Shown here piece after piece: positions 54,831 to 63,357 of a DNA stretch of 64,000 nucleotides (positions are counted from its first letter, which is position 1; each line of letters begins with the position of its first letter). Source of the stretch: Rhodovulum sulfidophilum DSM 1374 (GTDB taxonomy: Bacteria > Pseudomonadota > Alphaproteobacteria > Rhodobacterales > Rhodobacteraceae); the NCBI RefSeq assembly GCF_001633165.1, contig NZ_CP015418.1, positions 2,356,001 through 2,420,000 of the forward strand. Direction: 5' to 3'. Made by a program: the position numbers and the translations under genes. Under the pieces are notes generated by a model. It made no database searches. It saw only the letters and a program-made list of their open reading frames with translations, and had not been told where the DNA came from.

Positions 54831-56253
54831 TCAACAGGCGACCGGTGGGATCGGAAGGAGCTTTGCGAGCTTCCGGAGGTTCTGTGCGGTGGCTGCGAGG
54901 TGGAATTCATCACGTGCGCCGCTCGGGCCCCGCAATCGGAGACGGCTGAGACCCAGGATGCGCTTCAAATGCGCGAAGAGCATCTCCACCTTTTTCCGGA
55001 GCTTGCAGGAGATCGCGTAGTCGGTGGTCTGGGTGATCGCACGCGCTCGATCCCGGGAGGGCTCGAAGATCGACCGGAGGATTTTGCGCGAGGGTTCTTT
55101 GGGGCAGCAGCGCGCCTTCATGTCGCAGGCATCACAATCGGCCTTGCCGGCCCGGTAGCGGAGCATGCCATCCTCATCGGGTTTCTTTTCCCGGGGTTTC
55201 GTGAAGGACCGCCGACTCTGCTTCAACTCCTTGCCGCCCGGGCAGGTGTAAACATCCCTCTCGACGTCATAGGCGAAGTCGGCGCGCTCGAATGTCCCGT
55301 CTCTACGGCCTGACTTGTCGATCACCGGGATATGGGGTGCGATGCCGCGCTGCCGATCCAGCCAGTCCAGCATGACGCCGGTGCCATAGGCGGTATCTGC
55401 GATCAGCCGTTCCGGTGCGATGTCGAAGGTATCGTTCACCCGGTCGATCATGGTCCGTACCGATCCAACCTCGGCCTGGCGGATCGACCGGGTGGCCTCC
55501 ACATCGAGGATCACGCCGTTGTCGGTGTCGATCAGGTAGTTGGTGGAATAGGCAAAGTAGGCCGGACCTCCCCGAGCCCCGGTCCATTGCGAAGCCGGAT
55601 CGGAATGGGAGGTGAACTTCGGCTCGACCGGGCTCGCTGCACCGAAGGCGGCGTCATCGAGCGTTTCCAGGTATTCCCTGACAGCCCGGGGCGCCTCTTC
55701 AGGGTCGATGCTGCCCGGCTGCCAGTCTGACTTCGGCGTCGAGTTCTGCCGGTTCGCGTCGGCCTGGATGATACTGGCATCCGCGGCGAGGCGCTGGCCT
55801 CTGGCCAGGCCCTCCGCGATGCACCGGGCCACAACGGTCTCGAAGAGATGGCGCAACATGTCGCTGTCGCGGAAGCGGCCATGACGGTTCTTGGAGAAGG
55901 TCGAATGATCCGGCACGGGCACGGTCAGATCGAGGCGGCAGAACCAGCGGTAGGCGAGGTTGAGATGGACCTCCTCGCAGAGCCGGCGTTCGGACCGGAT
56001 GCCGTCCGGCATGGGCCTCGGACCAATGGCGGCACCATGCCGAACTGTAACCGACCAGAAGCATGCGGATCATCAGTTCCGGATCAACCGACGGCCGCCC
56101 CGTGGAGCTGTAGAACGGGGCCAGGTGCTGGCGGATGCCAGTCAGATCGACGAACCGATCCACAGATCGGAGCAGATGGTCTGGCGGCACATGCGCTTCG
56201 ATCGAGAACTCGTAGAACAGAGCGCCTTGCGCTTCCTGCCGGGACCCCATCAT
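54831..56253 (-). pseudogene. IS1182-type transposase, reading frame broken
   Basis: The N-terminal part reads MMGSRQEAQGALFYEFSIEA through ELMIRMLLVGYS in one frame. After a hairpin insertion at 56007-56042 the rest follows in another frame, from GIRSERRLCEEVHLNLAYRW to NLRKLAKLLPIPPVAC. It includes catalytic Asp/Glu candidates in RLAADASIIQADANRQ and RLIADTAYGTG. Apart from the insertion the gene appears complete, so inactivation is recent or the insertion is tolerated in some way. Confidence 0.85.
56007..56042. repeat. 36-nt hairpin inserted in the IS1182 transposase gene (copy 2)
   Basis: Plus strand: stem CGGCATGG (56007-56014), GCC (56015-56017), 13-nt loop TCGGACCAATGGC (56018-56030), GGC (56031-56033), one A, then CCATGCCG (56035-56042). 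It adds about 37 bases between VGYS and GIRSERR. Loop sequence and orientation relative to the transposase are the same as in copy 1 at 28702-28736; the stems differ but are self-complementary. Confidence 0.78.
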
Positions 56254-56383
56254 CGCCGCTCACCTCTGACGGTTACAGCGATATTGAATCAACGGTCAGA
56301 CCTTCGGACAAGTCGCGTTTTTCAACGGAATACGGGAGAAGCGGACGCTGGCGCTTAATTGGCCAGTGTCCGCTTCGTGTGCC

Positions 56384-56796
56384 TTAGAGTTTATTGATCG
56401 AGTTTCCGCCATCGGCGATCATTGCGGTTCCGGTCACGAATGACGCATGATCGGAAAGGAGGAAGAGAGCCGCCTGCGCGATCTCGGATGGGTCAGCCAT
56501 GCGCTTCAGCGCGTGGAAATCCCGCACGACCTCATGAACAGCGGCATCCTCTCCAGCCATCGGTGTCATGGTGCCTCCAGGCAGGAGCGCGTTGACGCGG
56601 ATGTTCTCGGGCCCATGTTCCGCCGCCAAAACCTGGGTCATGCCGATCAGGCCCGCCTTTGCCGCGGCATAGGCGGGCATGCCAGGCAGTCCGATCGTGT
56701 GGCCGACGAAGGAGGAAGTGAAGACAATCGAGCCGCCGCCGCGTTTGCGCATTGCCGGTATCTGATACTTTGCCGCATAGAATCCGCTGTTGAGAT
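56384..56796 (-). pseudogene. C-terminal part of a short-chain dehydrogenase (SDR)
   Basis: The reverse strand encodes NLNSGFYAAKYQIPAM, GGGSIVFTSSFVGHTIGLPG, the catalytic pair in MPAYAAAKAGLIGMTQVLAA (YxxxK), RVNALLPGGTMTPMAG and the end ASFVTGTAMIADGGNSINKL. The N-terminal Rossmann half with the TGxxxGxG motif is missing. Upstream the sequence switches abruptly to an unrelated gene remnant near 56797, so this is a truncated gene. Confidence 0.8.
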
Positions 56797-57371
56797 TCGG
56801 CCCGCCTCAAGCGCGCGGCTTCGGCGAGGCAGGCCAGAGTGGTCTCCTCGACATCCAGGACACGTTCGGGCTTGGCCCGGTCCGTGAAATGCTACAGCAG
56901 GAAGGTGCGGGAGGCTTCCAACAGCGCAGGGTGCGCCGCCTCGACGATGGCGTCGGCAATGGCGCGGTGCGGCGTCAGCCAGCCGTCCTCCTCTGCGGAC
57001 ATGAGGGACAGACCGGCAAGACTGTCGAAGGCACTGTCGGCGAGCGGAATGTTGAACTCCGGTGTGACAGCCTGAAACGCAGTCCGGTCGAACCTCTGAA
57101 CGACGGCGAGCCGCGTGAGCACCTCCTGAACCGGATCCCCATAACCCCGCATGATGCGCGTCACGAGGTCTGCGCGCCAGGCCTCGAAGCTTGTTGCGGA
57201 AACGTTGAAATCCGCTGGAACGGCTTTTGTGCCAAGTTGGCGCCAGAGGGTGACCTGCAGGTCGAGCATCAGCGCATAGACCGGCGCGGTGGGATCGGGG
57301 GTTTCCCGGGCGCCTTCGATCATGGCCGCCCGGATCTTCGCGTCGTCCACCGGCACACCTTGCACAGCCAC
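56797..57371 (-). pseudogene. Remnant of a STAND NTPase/TPR-type gene
   Basis: The reverse strand shows VTRIMRGYGDPVQEVLTRLA, FNIPLADSAFDSLAGLSLMS and EEDGWLTPHRAIADAIVEAA. This matches the winged-helix region between an NTPase domain and TPR repeats. After RTFLL comes an in-frame TAG (56892-56894); beyond it the frame continues HFTDRAKPERVLDVEET until the junction with the SDR fragment. Both ends are lost, so it is dead. Confidence 0.55.
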
Positions 57372-57600
57372 GCCTCGGCATCTTCATCCGGCAAACCGGC
57401 CAGCGGGTGCTGGTTGCCTTCCAGATCCGCTCTGACCGGGCCGCGCGGTTGTGGCGACATCAGGATGAGGCCGCTTCGGCGAGGTTGAAGCTCGGCCGGA
57501 AATGTAATTCGGCAGCATTTACCTAGATTTGCGAAGGAAGACGTTTTCTAAACTTTTTGCGGTAATAAGCATCTCCATGATCAATTGGAGATAGTTAAAA
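57372..57600. other. Spacer before the chemoreceptor gene
   Basis: There is no intact gene. Fragments up to about 57490 may extend the NTPase remnant in other frames. The last 90 bp are AT-rich (ACGTTTTCTAAACTTTTTGCG) and include TTGGAGATAG before the ATG, so a promoter and ribosome-binding site for the chemoreceptor lie here. Confidence 0.4.
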
Positions 57601-59463
57601 ATGCCCGCTTTCCTGTATCGGATTCCGTCTCGGATCTACTCCATTGTCATTGTGGCGCTTGCGCTGTCGGCTCTTATCTCGTTTCTGCTTCTGTCGCGTG
57701 CTGTCGAAAACGCCTATGATATGCGCAAGACCGAGCTTCACGGCATGACGGATGCGGCGATCTCGCTTTTGTCCGGGCTGCAAGCCAGGGTCGCGGCGGG
57801 AGAGATAGACAAGGCCACGGCCGAGGCGCGGGGGCGCGAGCTGCTGGAGACGCTTCGTTTCGGCGCTTCCGGCTATGTCTTCGCGCTGACAAACGATCTG
57901 GTCATCACCGCGCATCCGATGCTGCCCGACTGGGTCGGGACGGACAAGTCCGGCTATGCCGACGTCAACGGGCTGAAGCTCTTTCAGGAAATGCGCAAGG
58001 TTGCCCTGCGGGACGGATCGGGACCGGTCGAATACTGGTTCAAGAAACCCGGCGAGACCGAGCCCGAGATGAAGCTAGGCTACGTTCAGGAATTCAAGCC
58101 CTGGGGCTGGTTTGTCGGAACCGGCGCCTATGTCTCTGACATCCAGGGAGAAATGGCCAGTATGCGGCACGCATCGGCGATCACGCAGATCGTTGGCATG
58201 CTGATCCTCGTCGCCATATCCTTCGTTCTGGTGCGCAGCGTCACACGGCCGCTGGCGAGCTTCGTGTTGTCCATGAACGACGTCGCCGATGCACGCTATG
58301 AGACCGCCATTCCGGAGGCGCGTCGCCGCGACGAGATCGGCGATCTGGGCCGCAATCTTGCCGCCTTCCGTGACAAGCTGGCCGAGTCCGAACGCCAGGC
58401 TGCGGCGCGCGAGGAGGATCGGCATGAACAGGAGCGGGTGGTCGCGGATCTGGCCTCGGGGCTGCGGTCCTTGTCCGAGGGCGACCTGACCAGCACCATC
58501 GACATGAAATTCGCCGACGACTACGAACAGCTCCGTCAGGATTTCAACGCGACGGTCGAGACGCTGAATGCGCTGATGGGCGAGATCGTCGAGAACGCGA
58601 CCGAGATCACCACCCGCGCCGAGGAAATCTCCGGCGCCTCGGACGACCTCTCGCGCCGCACCGAGAACCAGGCCGCGACACTGGAACAGACCGCGGCAGC
58701 CCTCGACGAGATGACGTCCAGTGTGCGCTCGGCCGCCGAGGGCGCTGCGAAGGTGGAGGATGTCGTGCGCGAGGCGCGCGGCAATGCCGAACAGTCCGGC
58801 CTGGTGGTCAGGGATGCCATCGGGGCGATGGCCGAAATCAAGAAATCCTCGGATGGGATCAACCAGATCATCGGCGTGATCGACGACATTGCCTTCCAGA
58901 CCAACCTGCTGGCGCTGAATGCGGGCGTCGAGGCAGCGCGTGCCGGCGAGGCCGGACGCGGTTTCGCGGTCGTGGCATCCGAGGTGCGGGCGCTGGCCCA
59001 GCGCTCCTCCGAAGCCGCCAAGGAGATCAAGACCCTGATCTCGGCCAGTTCCGATCAGGTCGAGACCGGCGTCTCCCTGGTCAACCGCGGGGGGGCGGCG
59101 CTGACCGACATCGTCGAACGGGTGGGCAACATCGCGGCGCTGATCGCCGATATCGCGACCGGCGCGCAGGAGCAGTCGGTCGGCCTCGGCGAGATCAATG
59201 TGGGGGTGAATGAGCTCGACAAGGTGACCCAGCAGAATGCGGCCATGGTCGAAGAGGCGAATGCCGCCGCGGTTACAATGAAGCAGGAGGCGGGCAATCT
59301 GCAGACCCTCGTCGCCCGGTTCCGCCTGAAGGGACCTGCCGCGGCCGTTTCTCCCCACTCCCGCACGGAGACCGCCATCCCGGCGGCTGCGCCGCCCCCC
59401 GCCGCCGAGTTCGAGCTGCCGAAACGCGCCGTCGTCAACGACGCTGGATGGCAGGATTTCTAG
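57601..59463 (+). CDS. Methyl-accepting chemotaxis protein with periplasmic Cache domain
   Basis: The 620-residue receptor has a first span at about 12-34 and a periplasmic single-Cache domain with GASGYVFALTNDLVITAHP and GYVQEFKPWGWFVGTGAYVSD. A second span (about 197-218) and HAMP (RSVTRPLASFVLSMNDVADA) follow, then a long cytoplasmic signalling coil whose hairpin tip is FQTNLLALNAGVEAARAGEA. The C-terminus ends GWQDF, a CheR/CheB docking-type pentapeptide. It senses an organic ligand; no other che genes are nearby. Confidence 0.93.
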   Translation: MPAFLYRIPSRIYSIVIVALALSALISFLLLSRAVENAYDMRKTELHGMTDAAISLLSGLQARVAAGEIDKATAEARGRELLETLRFGASGYVFALTNDLVITAHPMLPDWVGTDKSGYADVNGLKLFQEMRKVALRDGSGPVEYWFKKPGETEPEMKLGYVQEFKPWGWFVGTGAYVSDIQGEMASMRHASAITQIVGMLILVAISFVLVRSVTRPLASFVLSMNDVADARYETAIPEARRRDEIGDLGRNLAAFRDKLAESERQAAAREEDRHEQERVVADLASGLRSLSEGDLTSTIDMKFADDYEQLRQDFNATVETLNALMGEIVENATEITTRAEEISGASDDLSRRTENQAATLEQTAAALDEMTSSVRSAAEGAAKVEDVVREARGNAEQSGLVVRDAIGAMAEIKKSSDGINQIIGVIDDIAFQTNLLALNAGVEAARAGEAGRGFAVVASEVRALAQRSSEAAKEIKTLISASSDQVETGVSLVNRGGAALTDIVERVGNIAALIADIATGAQEQSVGLGEINVGVNELDKVTQQNAAMVEEANAAAVTMKQEAGNLQTLVARFRLKGPAAAVSPHSRTETAIPAAAPPPAAEFELPKRAVVNDAGWQDF

Positions 59464-59986
59464 GCCTACGGTCCCGGCAAATGGTCGCGCAGAGCGGTGA
59501 TGAACCGCTTCCGCGCCGGCGTCCGGATCGTGCTGATCCAGTGATTCCACCTGCGGCCGACGATAATTGCCTGCGACCATTCTGCGTCAATCGATGGGGG
59601 CGGATGAATCCCGCTTCCGGCATCGCAATATGCCATATCGAGGGCTCATGGTGCCCCTTGCGGATATGCCCGGACCGGAGATCGCGTGACCTCTCGGCCC
59701 GACCTTGCGTCGGGGGCGCGGCAAGGAACGCATGAGACGCATCGCGAAGAGGGTAACCGCCATCCGTGTTGTCTGCCGTATATTACCGACGCCTAGGCCA
59801 TCCCGCAGAGCGGCAAGGGGCAAGATGGCGATCTGATGGAAAACCTGCCGGGACAACCGGTTCGAACCGGGACGCCGACATCCGCGTGGCCGTGCACACC
59901 ATCAGATCATGCAATCAAGAAACGTGCCGACGGCAGTCGGGCCGAAACAGCGCACAGTGAGTGAGGGAACAGCCAATAGGGTTATG
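59464..59986. other. 523-bp spacer with decayed coding traces
   Basis: The reverse strand near 59464-59660 carries broken frames, such as HEPSIWHIAMPEAGFI in one frame and WSQAIIVGRRWNHWISTIRT in another, ending at a TAG next to the chemoreceptor stop. This looks like the 3' end of a lost gene with a frameshift; I cannot name it. The rest up to the tRNA gene shows nothing. Confidence 0.3.
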
Positions 59987-60060
59987 TGGAGCGGGTAGCG
60001 GGAATCGAACCCGCACTTCAGGCTTGGGAAGCCGGCGCGCTACCACTACACCATACCCGC
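59987..60060 (-). tRNA. tRNA-Gly(CCC)
   Basis: The reverse strand gives acceptor GCGGGTA/TACCCGC, D-arm GGTGTAGTGGTAGC, anticodon loop TTCCCAA reading CCC, T-arm GCGGGTTCGATTCCCGC, discriminator T and encoded CCA: 74 nt. One mismatch in the anticodon stem (C against T) is seen. The gene looks functional. Confidence 0.93.
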
Positions 60061-60449
60061 CACGCCGTCCTCTTAGTTGGCTCGCCGAGGGGGCGCAATA
60101 GTGAATTGTCGAAATCTGGCCGCGGACTTTGGCCCCGGATGAGACGTGTCAGACCAGATGACGATGCTGCGTATAGGGTTCGGGTTGCGCCACCGGTCCG
60201 GATGCCTCGGATGTAATGCGCATGGCGCGCGGCTGATGCGGGCTGCCTTTGCCGGTGATACGGGGGAAGATGAGACGGCGGCAGATATAGTGGGAAAAGC
60301 CTGTCAGAGGTTCTTGAAGCGGTGGTGATGACCGTATTGCGTCCGAGCCGGCGCCCCGAGAACACGAGGCCCGAGAAAACCGGGCCGGTGAGGCCTTGCG
60401 GCCGGTGCTCCGGCACGGGCAGTCTGGGAGCGGCAGAGGAGGGCAGGGC
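60061..60449. other. Spacer before the phosphatidyltransferase gene
   Basis: No gene is supported in 389 bp. The promoter of the tRNA-Gly gene (reverse strand) should lie at the left side. GAGGAGGGCAGGGC before the ATG at 60450 is the ribosome-binding site of the next gene. Confidence 0.3.
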
Positions 60450-61061
60450 ATGCTGGACGGGGTCATGCGACGGCTGATCGACCCACCGCTCGACTGGCTG
60501 GGGATCCGGCTTGCGGCGTGCGGGGTGACGGCGGATGCGGTCACGCTGGCGGGGCTGGGGGCCGGGCTTCTGGCGGCGGCGATGGTTGCGCTCGGCGCGC
60601 CCGGGCTTGCGCTGGTGCCGCTGCTGGCGGGGCGGCTGGCCGACGGGCTTGACGGGGCGGTGGCGCGGGCCGGGCGCAAGACAGATTTCGGGGGCTATCT
60701 CGATATCGTGGCCGATTTTCTCGTCTATGGCGCGGTGCCGCTGGGGTTCGTGCTGATGGATCCGGTGGCGAACGGGGCGGCCGGGGCGTTTCTGCTGACG
60801 AGTTTTTATGTCAATGGCGCGACCTTCCTCGGCTTCGCCATCTTGGCCGAGCGGCGCAAGATGGAGACCCGCGCGCGGGGCACGAAGTCGCTCTATTTCA
60901 CCGGCGGGCTTCTGGAAGGGACCGAGACCATTGCGTTTTTCGCCGCGATCTGCCTCTGGCCCGGCCTGTTCGCGCCGCTGGCCTGGGGCTTCGGCGCGCT
61001 GTGTTTCGTGACCGCGCTGTCGCGGGTGCTGCTGGCCCGGCGGGTGTTTCCCGAGGGCTGA
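60450..61061 (+). CDS. CDP-alcohol phosphatidyltransferase family protein
   Basis: The 203-residue inner-membrane enzyme has about six spans. The CDP-alcohol motif is complete: DGLDGAVARAGRKTDFGGYL followed by DIVADF (DGxxAR...G...D...D). It transfers a phosphatidyl or similar group from CDP-activated lipid to an alcohol. Size and layout match small PgsA-like or YnjF-like proteins; the substrate is unclear. It converges with hisH, 3 bp apart. Confidence 0.9.
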   Translation: MLDGVMRRLIDPPLDWLGIRLAACGVTADAVTLAGLGAGLLAAAMVALGAPGLALVPLLAGRLADGLDGAVARAGRKTDFGGYLDIVADFLVYGAVPLGFVLMDPVANGAAGAFLLTSFYVNGATFLGFAILAERRKMETRARGTKSLYFTGGLLEGTETIAFFAAICLWPGLFAPLAWGFGALCFVTALSRVLLARRVFPEG

Positions 61062-61064
61062 GGC

Positions 61065-61703
61065 TCAGGGCGCCCAGGCGAGGAAATTGGCGATCAGCCG
61101 GAGTCCGGTCGCCTGGCTTTTCTCGGGGTGGAACTGGGTGCCGATGGTGGTGCCGCGCCCGACGATGGCGGTGACCGGCTCGCCATAGTCGCAATGCGCG
61201 AGCCGGTGCGCGGGATCGGCGACGCGGAAATGGTAGGAATGCACGAAATAGGCGTGATCGCCGGTCGCGATGCCGTCGAGAACCGGATGCGGCGTCTCGA
61301 TCACCAGATCGTTCCAGCCCATATGCGGCACCTTCAGATGCGGGTCCCCGGGGGCGATCCGCACCACCTCGCCGCCGATCCAGTCGAAACCGGGGGTCAC
61401 TTCATATTCTAGCCCGCGGCTGGCCATCATCTGCATGCCGATGCAGATGCCCAGAAACGGCCGTCCGCCCGAGATCACCGCCTCTTCGATCGCCTCGAAC
61501 ACGCCGCGATGGTCGAACAGCGCGCGGTGGCAGGCCGGATAGGCGCCGTCGCCGGGCAGCACCACGCGGTCGGCGCGGCGGATGGTGTCGGGGTCCGAGG
61601 TGATCGCCACCTCGCCCGCCCCGGTTTCGCGGGCGACCCGTTCGAAGGCCTTCTGGGCGGAATGCAGGTTGCCCGACTCGTAATCGACGATGGCGGTCAG
61701 CAT
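61065..61703 (-). CDS. hisH: Imidazole glycerol phosphate synthase, glutaminase subunit
   Basis: The 212-residue class I amidotransferase begins MLTAIVDYESGNLHSAQKAF, with nucleophile Cys in PFLGICIGMQMMASRG and catalytic His/Glu in TIGTQFHPEKSQATGLRL. It feeds ammonia to HisF to make IGP and AICAR in histidine synthesis. It lies 4 bp after hisB, so they are co-transcribed; hisA and hisF would be expected just beyond but are not in this position. Confidence 0.95.
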   Translation of the reverse strand: MLTAIVDYESGNLHSAQKAFERVARETGAGEVAITSDPDTIRRADRVVLPGDGAYPACHRALFDHRGVFEAIEEAVISGGRPFLGICIGMQMMASRGLEYEVTPGFDWIGGEVVRIAPGDPHLKVPHMGWNDLVIETPHPVLDGIATGDHAYFVHSYHFRVADPAHRLAHCDYGEPVTAIVGRGTTIGTQFHPEKSQATGLRLIANFLAWAP

Positions 61704-61707
61704 CGGT

Positions 61708-62295
61708 CTAGAGCGCTCCCTTGGTGGAGGGGATGGCATCGGCCTTGCGCGGGTCGGTCTCGACCGCTTCGCGCAGGGCGCGGGCCACGGCCTTGAAGGC
61801 GGCCTCGGCGATATGGTGGCTGTTGAGCCCGTGCAGGGCGTCGACATGCAGCGTGATCCCGCCATGGGTGGCGAGCGCCTGGAAGAATTCGCGCACCAGT
61901 TCGGTGTCGAAGCCGCCGATCTTTTCTGTCGGGAAATCGACATTCCAGACCAGATAGGGCCGCCCCGACAGATCGAGGGCCGCGCGCAGCAGCGCATCGT
62001 CCATCGGCAGCAGGCAGGACCCGTAGCGGCGGATGCCGCGCTTGTCGCCCAGCGCCTGGGCCAGCGCCTGGCCGATCGCGATGCCGGTATCCTCGACGCT
62101 GTGATGGTCGTCGATATGGGTGTCGCCCTGACAGCGCACGGTCATGTCGATCAGCGAGTGGCGCGCGAGCTGGTCGAGCATGTGATCGAAGAAGCCGACC
62201 CCGGTGGCCATATCGTAGCGGCCGGAGCCGTCGAGCCCGAGCTCGACCGAAATCTCGGTCTCGGCCGTCTTTCGCGTGATTTTCGCCGTCCGCAT
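61708..62295 (-). CDS. hisB: Imidazoleglycerol-phosphate dehydratase
   Basis: The 195-residue enzyme catalyses the sixth step of histidine synthesis. The two Mn-binding repeats are visible: [16 protein letters not shown] with [17 protein letters not shown], and [20 protein letters not shown] with [19 protein letters not shown]. Monofunctional length, as usual outside enterobacteria. First gene of the hisB-hisH pair. Confidence 0.96.
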   Translation of the reverse strand: MRTAKITRKTAETEISVELGLDGSGRYDMATGVGFFDHMLDQLARHSLIDMTVRCQGDTHIDDHHSVEDTGIAIGQALAQALGDKRGIRRYGSCLLPMDDALLRAALDLSGRPYLVWNVDFPTEKIGGFDTELVREFFQALATHGGITLHVDALHGLNSHHIAEAAFKAVARALREAVETDPRKADAIPSTKGAL

Positions 62296-62454
62296 GGGGC
62301 CTCCGCCTGTTGGTTCCTGCCGCTTATAGGCGCGCCCGGGCGCGGGGCCAAGAGCCCGGCAGGCCCGGCCTCGGGGCGCGGAGGGCCGATTGCGGCTTGA
62401 AGGCGGCGGATGCTCTGATAGGTTTGCCCGTGATCAGCCGAGAAGGAGCCGCCC

Positions 62455-62694
62455 ATGACCGCCTGCGTCTTTGTGCAACTGCGCTGCCGCCCGGGCAAGA
62501 CCTATGAGGTGGCCGAGGAAATCGTGCTGCGCGAGCTTCATTCCGAGCTTTATTCGACCAGCGGCGATTTCGACCTGTTGATGAAGCTTTACATCCCGGA
62601 GGATCAGGATGTCGGCAAGTTCATCAATGACAACCTGCTCGACATTCCGGGCATCGACCGCTCGCTGACGACGCTGACCTTCAAGGCGTTCTGA
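62455..62694 (+). CDS. Free-standing Lrp/AsnC ligand-binding (RAM) domain protein
   Basis: The 79-residue protein consists only of an alpha-beta RAM domain: ACVFVQLRCRPGKTYEVAEE, LYSTSGDFDLLMKLYIPEDQ and DIPGIDRSLTTLTFKAF. There is no HTH. Such stand-alone domains bind amino acids and may modulate full-length Lrp proteins. GAGAAGGAGCC precedes the ATG. It diverges from hisB. Confidence 0.88.
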   Translation: MTACVFVQLRCRPGKTYEVAEEIVLRELHSELYSTSGDFDLLMKLYIPEDQDVGKFINDNLLDIPGIDRSLTTLTFKAF

Positions 62695-62715
62695 ACCAGG
62701 CCCGCTGCCTCACGC

Positions 62716-63114
62716 TCAGCCGGCCTGGACCGGATCGGGCAGGGGGCGCGAGCGGCCGTTCCCGTCGATCGCGACGAAGGTGAAGGTGGCCCGGGTCACC
62801 TGCTCGCTCCATTCCTGACAGCGGGGTCGGTGCCAGGCGCGGACCTCGATGGTCATCGAGCTGCGCCCGCGCTTGACCAGATGGGCGTAAAGCGTGACCT
62901 CGTCGCCGACCTTCACCGGTTTGAGAAACTGCATCCCCTCGACCGCGATGGTGGCCGCCCGCCCGCGCGAGACGCGCGCGGCGACGCTGCCCGCGGCAAG
63001 GTCCATCTGCGACATCAGCCAGCCGCCGAAGATGTCGCCCGCCGGGTTGGTGTCGGCGGGCATGGCGATGGTGCGGATCACGGGCTCGCCGCGTTCGGGG
63101 GAAAGCTCGGGCAT
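62716..63114 (-). CDS. yciA: Acyl-CoA thioesterase (YciA-type hotdog fold)
   Basis: The 132-residue hotdog-fold protein shows PADTNPAGDIFGGWLMSQMD (catalytic Asn/Asp region), GMQFLKPVKVGDEVTLYAHL and MTIEVRAWHRPRCQEWSEQV. It hydrolyses short to long acyl-CoA thioesters in the cytoplasm. The start at 63114 follows GGAGACCGCC. It converges with the RAM gene. Confidence 0.9.
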   Translation of the reverse strand: MPELSPERGEPVIRTIAMPADTNPAGDIFGGWLMSQMDLAAGSVAARVSRGRAATIAVEGMQFLKPVKVGDEVTLYAHLVKRGRSSMTIEVRAWHRPRCQEWSEQVTRATFTFVAIDGNGRSRPLPDPVQAG

Positions 63115-63357
63115 GGCTGGCGGTCTCCTTGGTCCTCGGACGGCTATAACGGGTCGGTGCGGGGCTGAGAAGCGCGCGCCGGGTACGCTTTGCCGCAGGT
63201 CCGCCCGTCGCGGCCTGGACCCCTGTCGGGCCGGCGGTGAAATTAACGGTAGCCTGACGGGGCCGGGTTAGCGTTAAATCGGTATTAATTCGAGTCGGAG
63301 AGCGGGCCCCGGGGGCAGGGCCCGCACATCATGTCGATAGCGTCTGGGGGGGCGGAC

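Larger units (their letters stand above)
54755..56332 (-). mobile_element. IS1182-family insertion sequence with intact ends
   Basis: The ends are 16-bp perfect inverted repeats TATTCCGTTGAAAAAC (54755-54770 and, inverted, 56317-56332). They are flanked by a four-base direct repeat CGGG (54751-54754 and 56333-56336), the expected target duplication. The 1578-bp body holds one transposase gene on the reverse strand that is broken by a hairpin insertion. Confidence 0.9.

Noticed and set aside
59464..59660. Intact small gene on the reverse strand after the chemoreceptor
   Set aside because: The readable pieces are in two different frames and no start is available, so I list only decayed traces.
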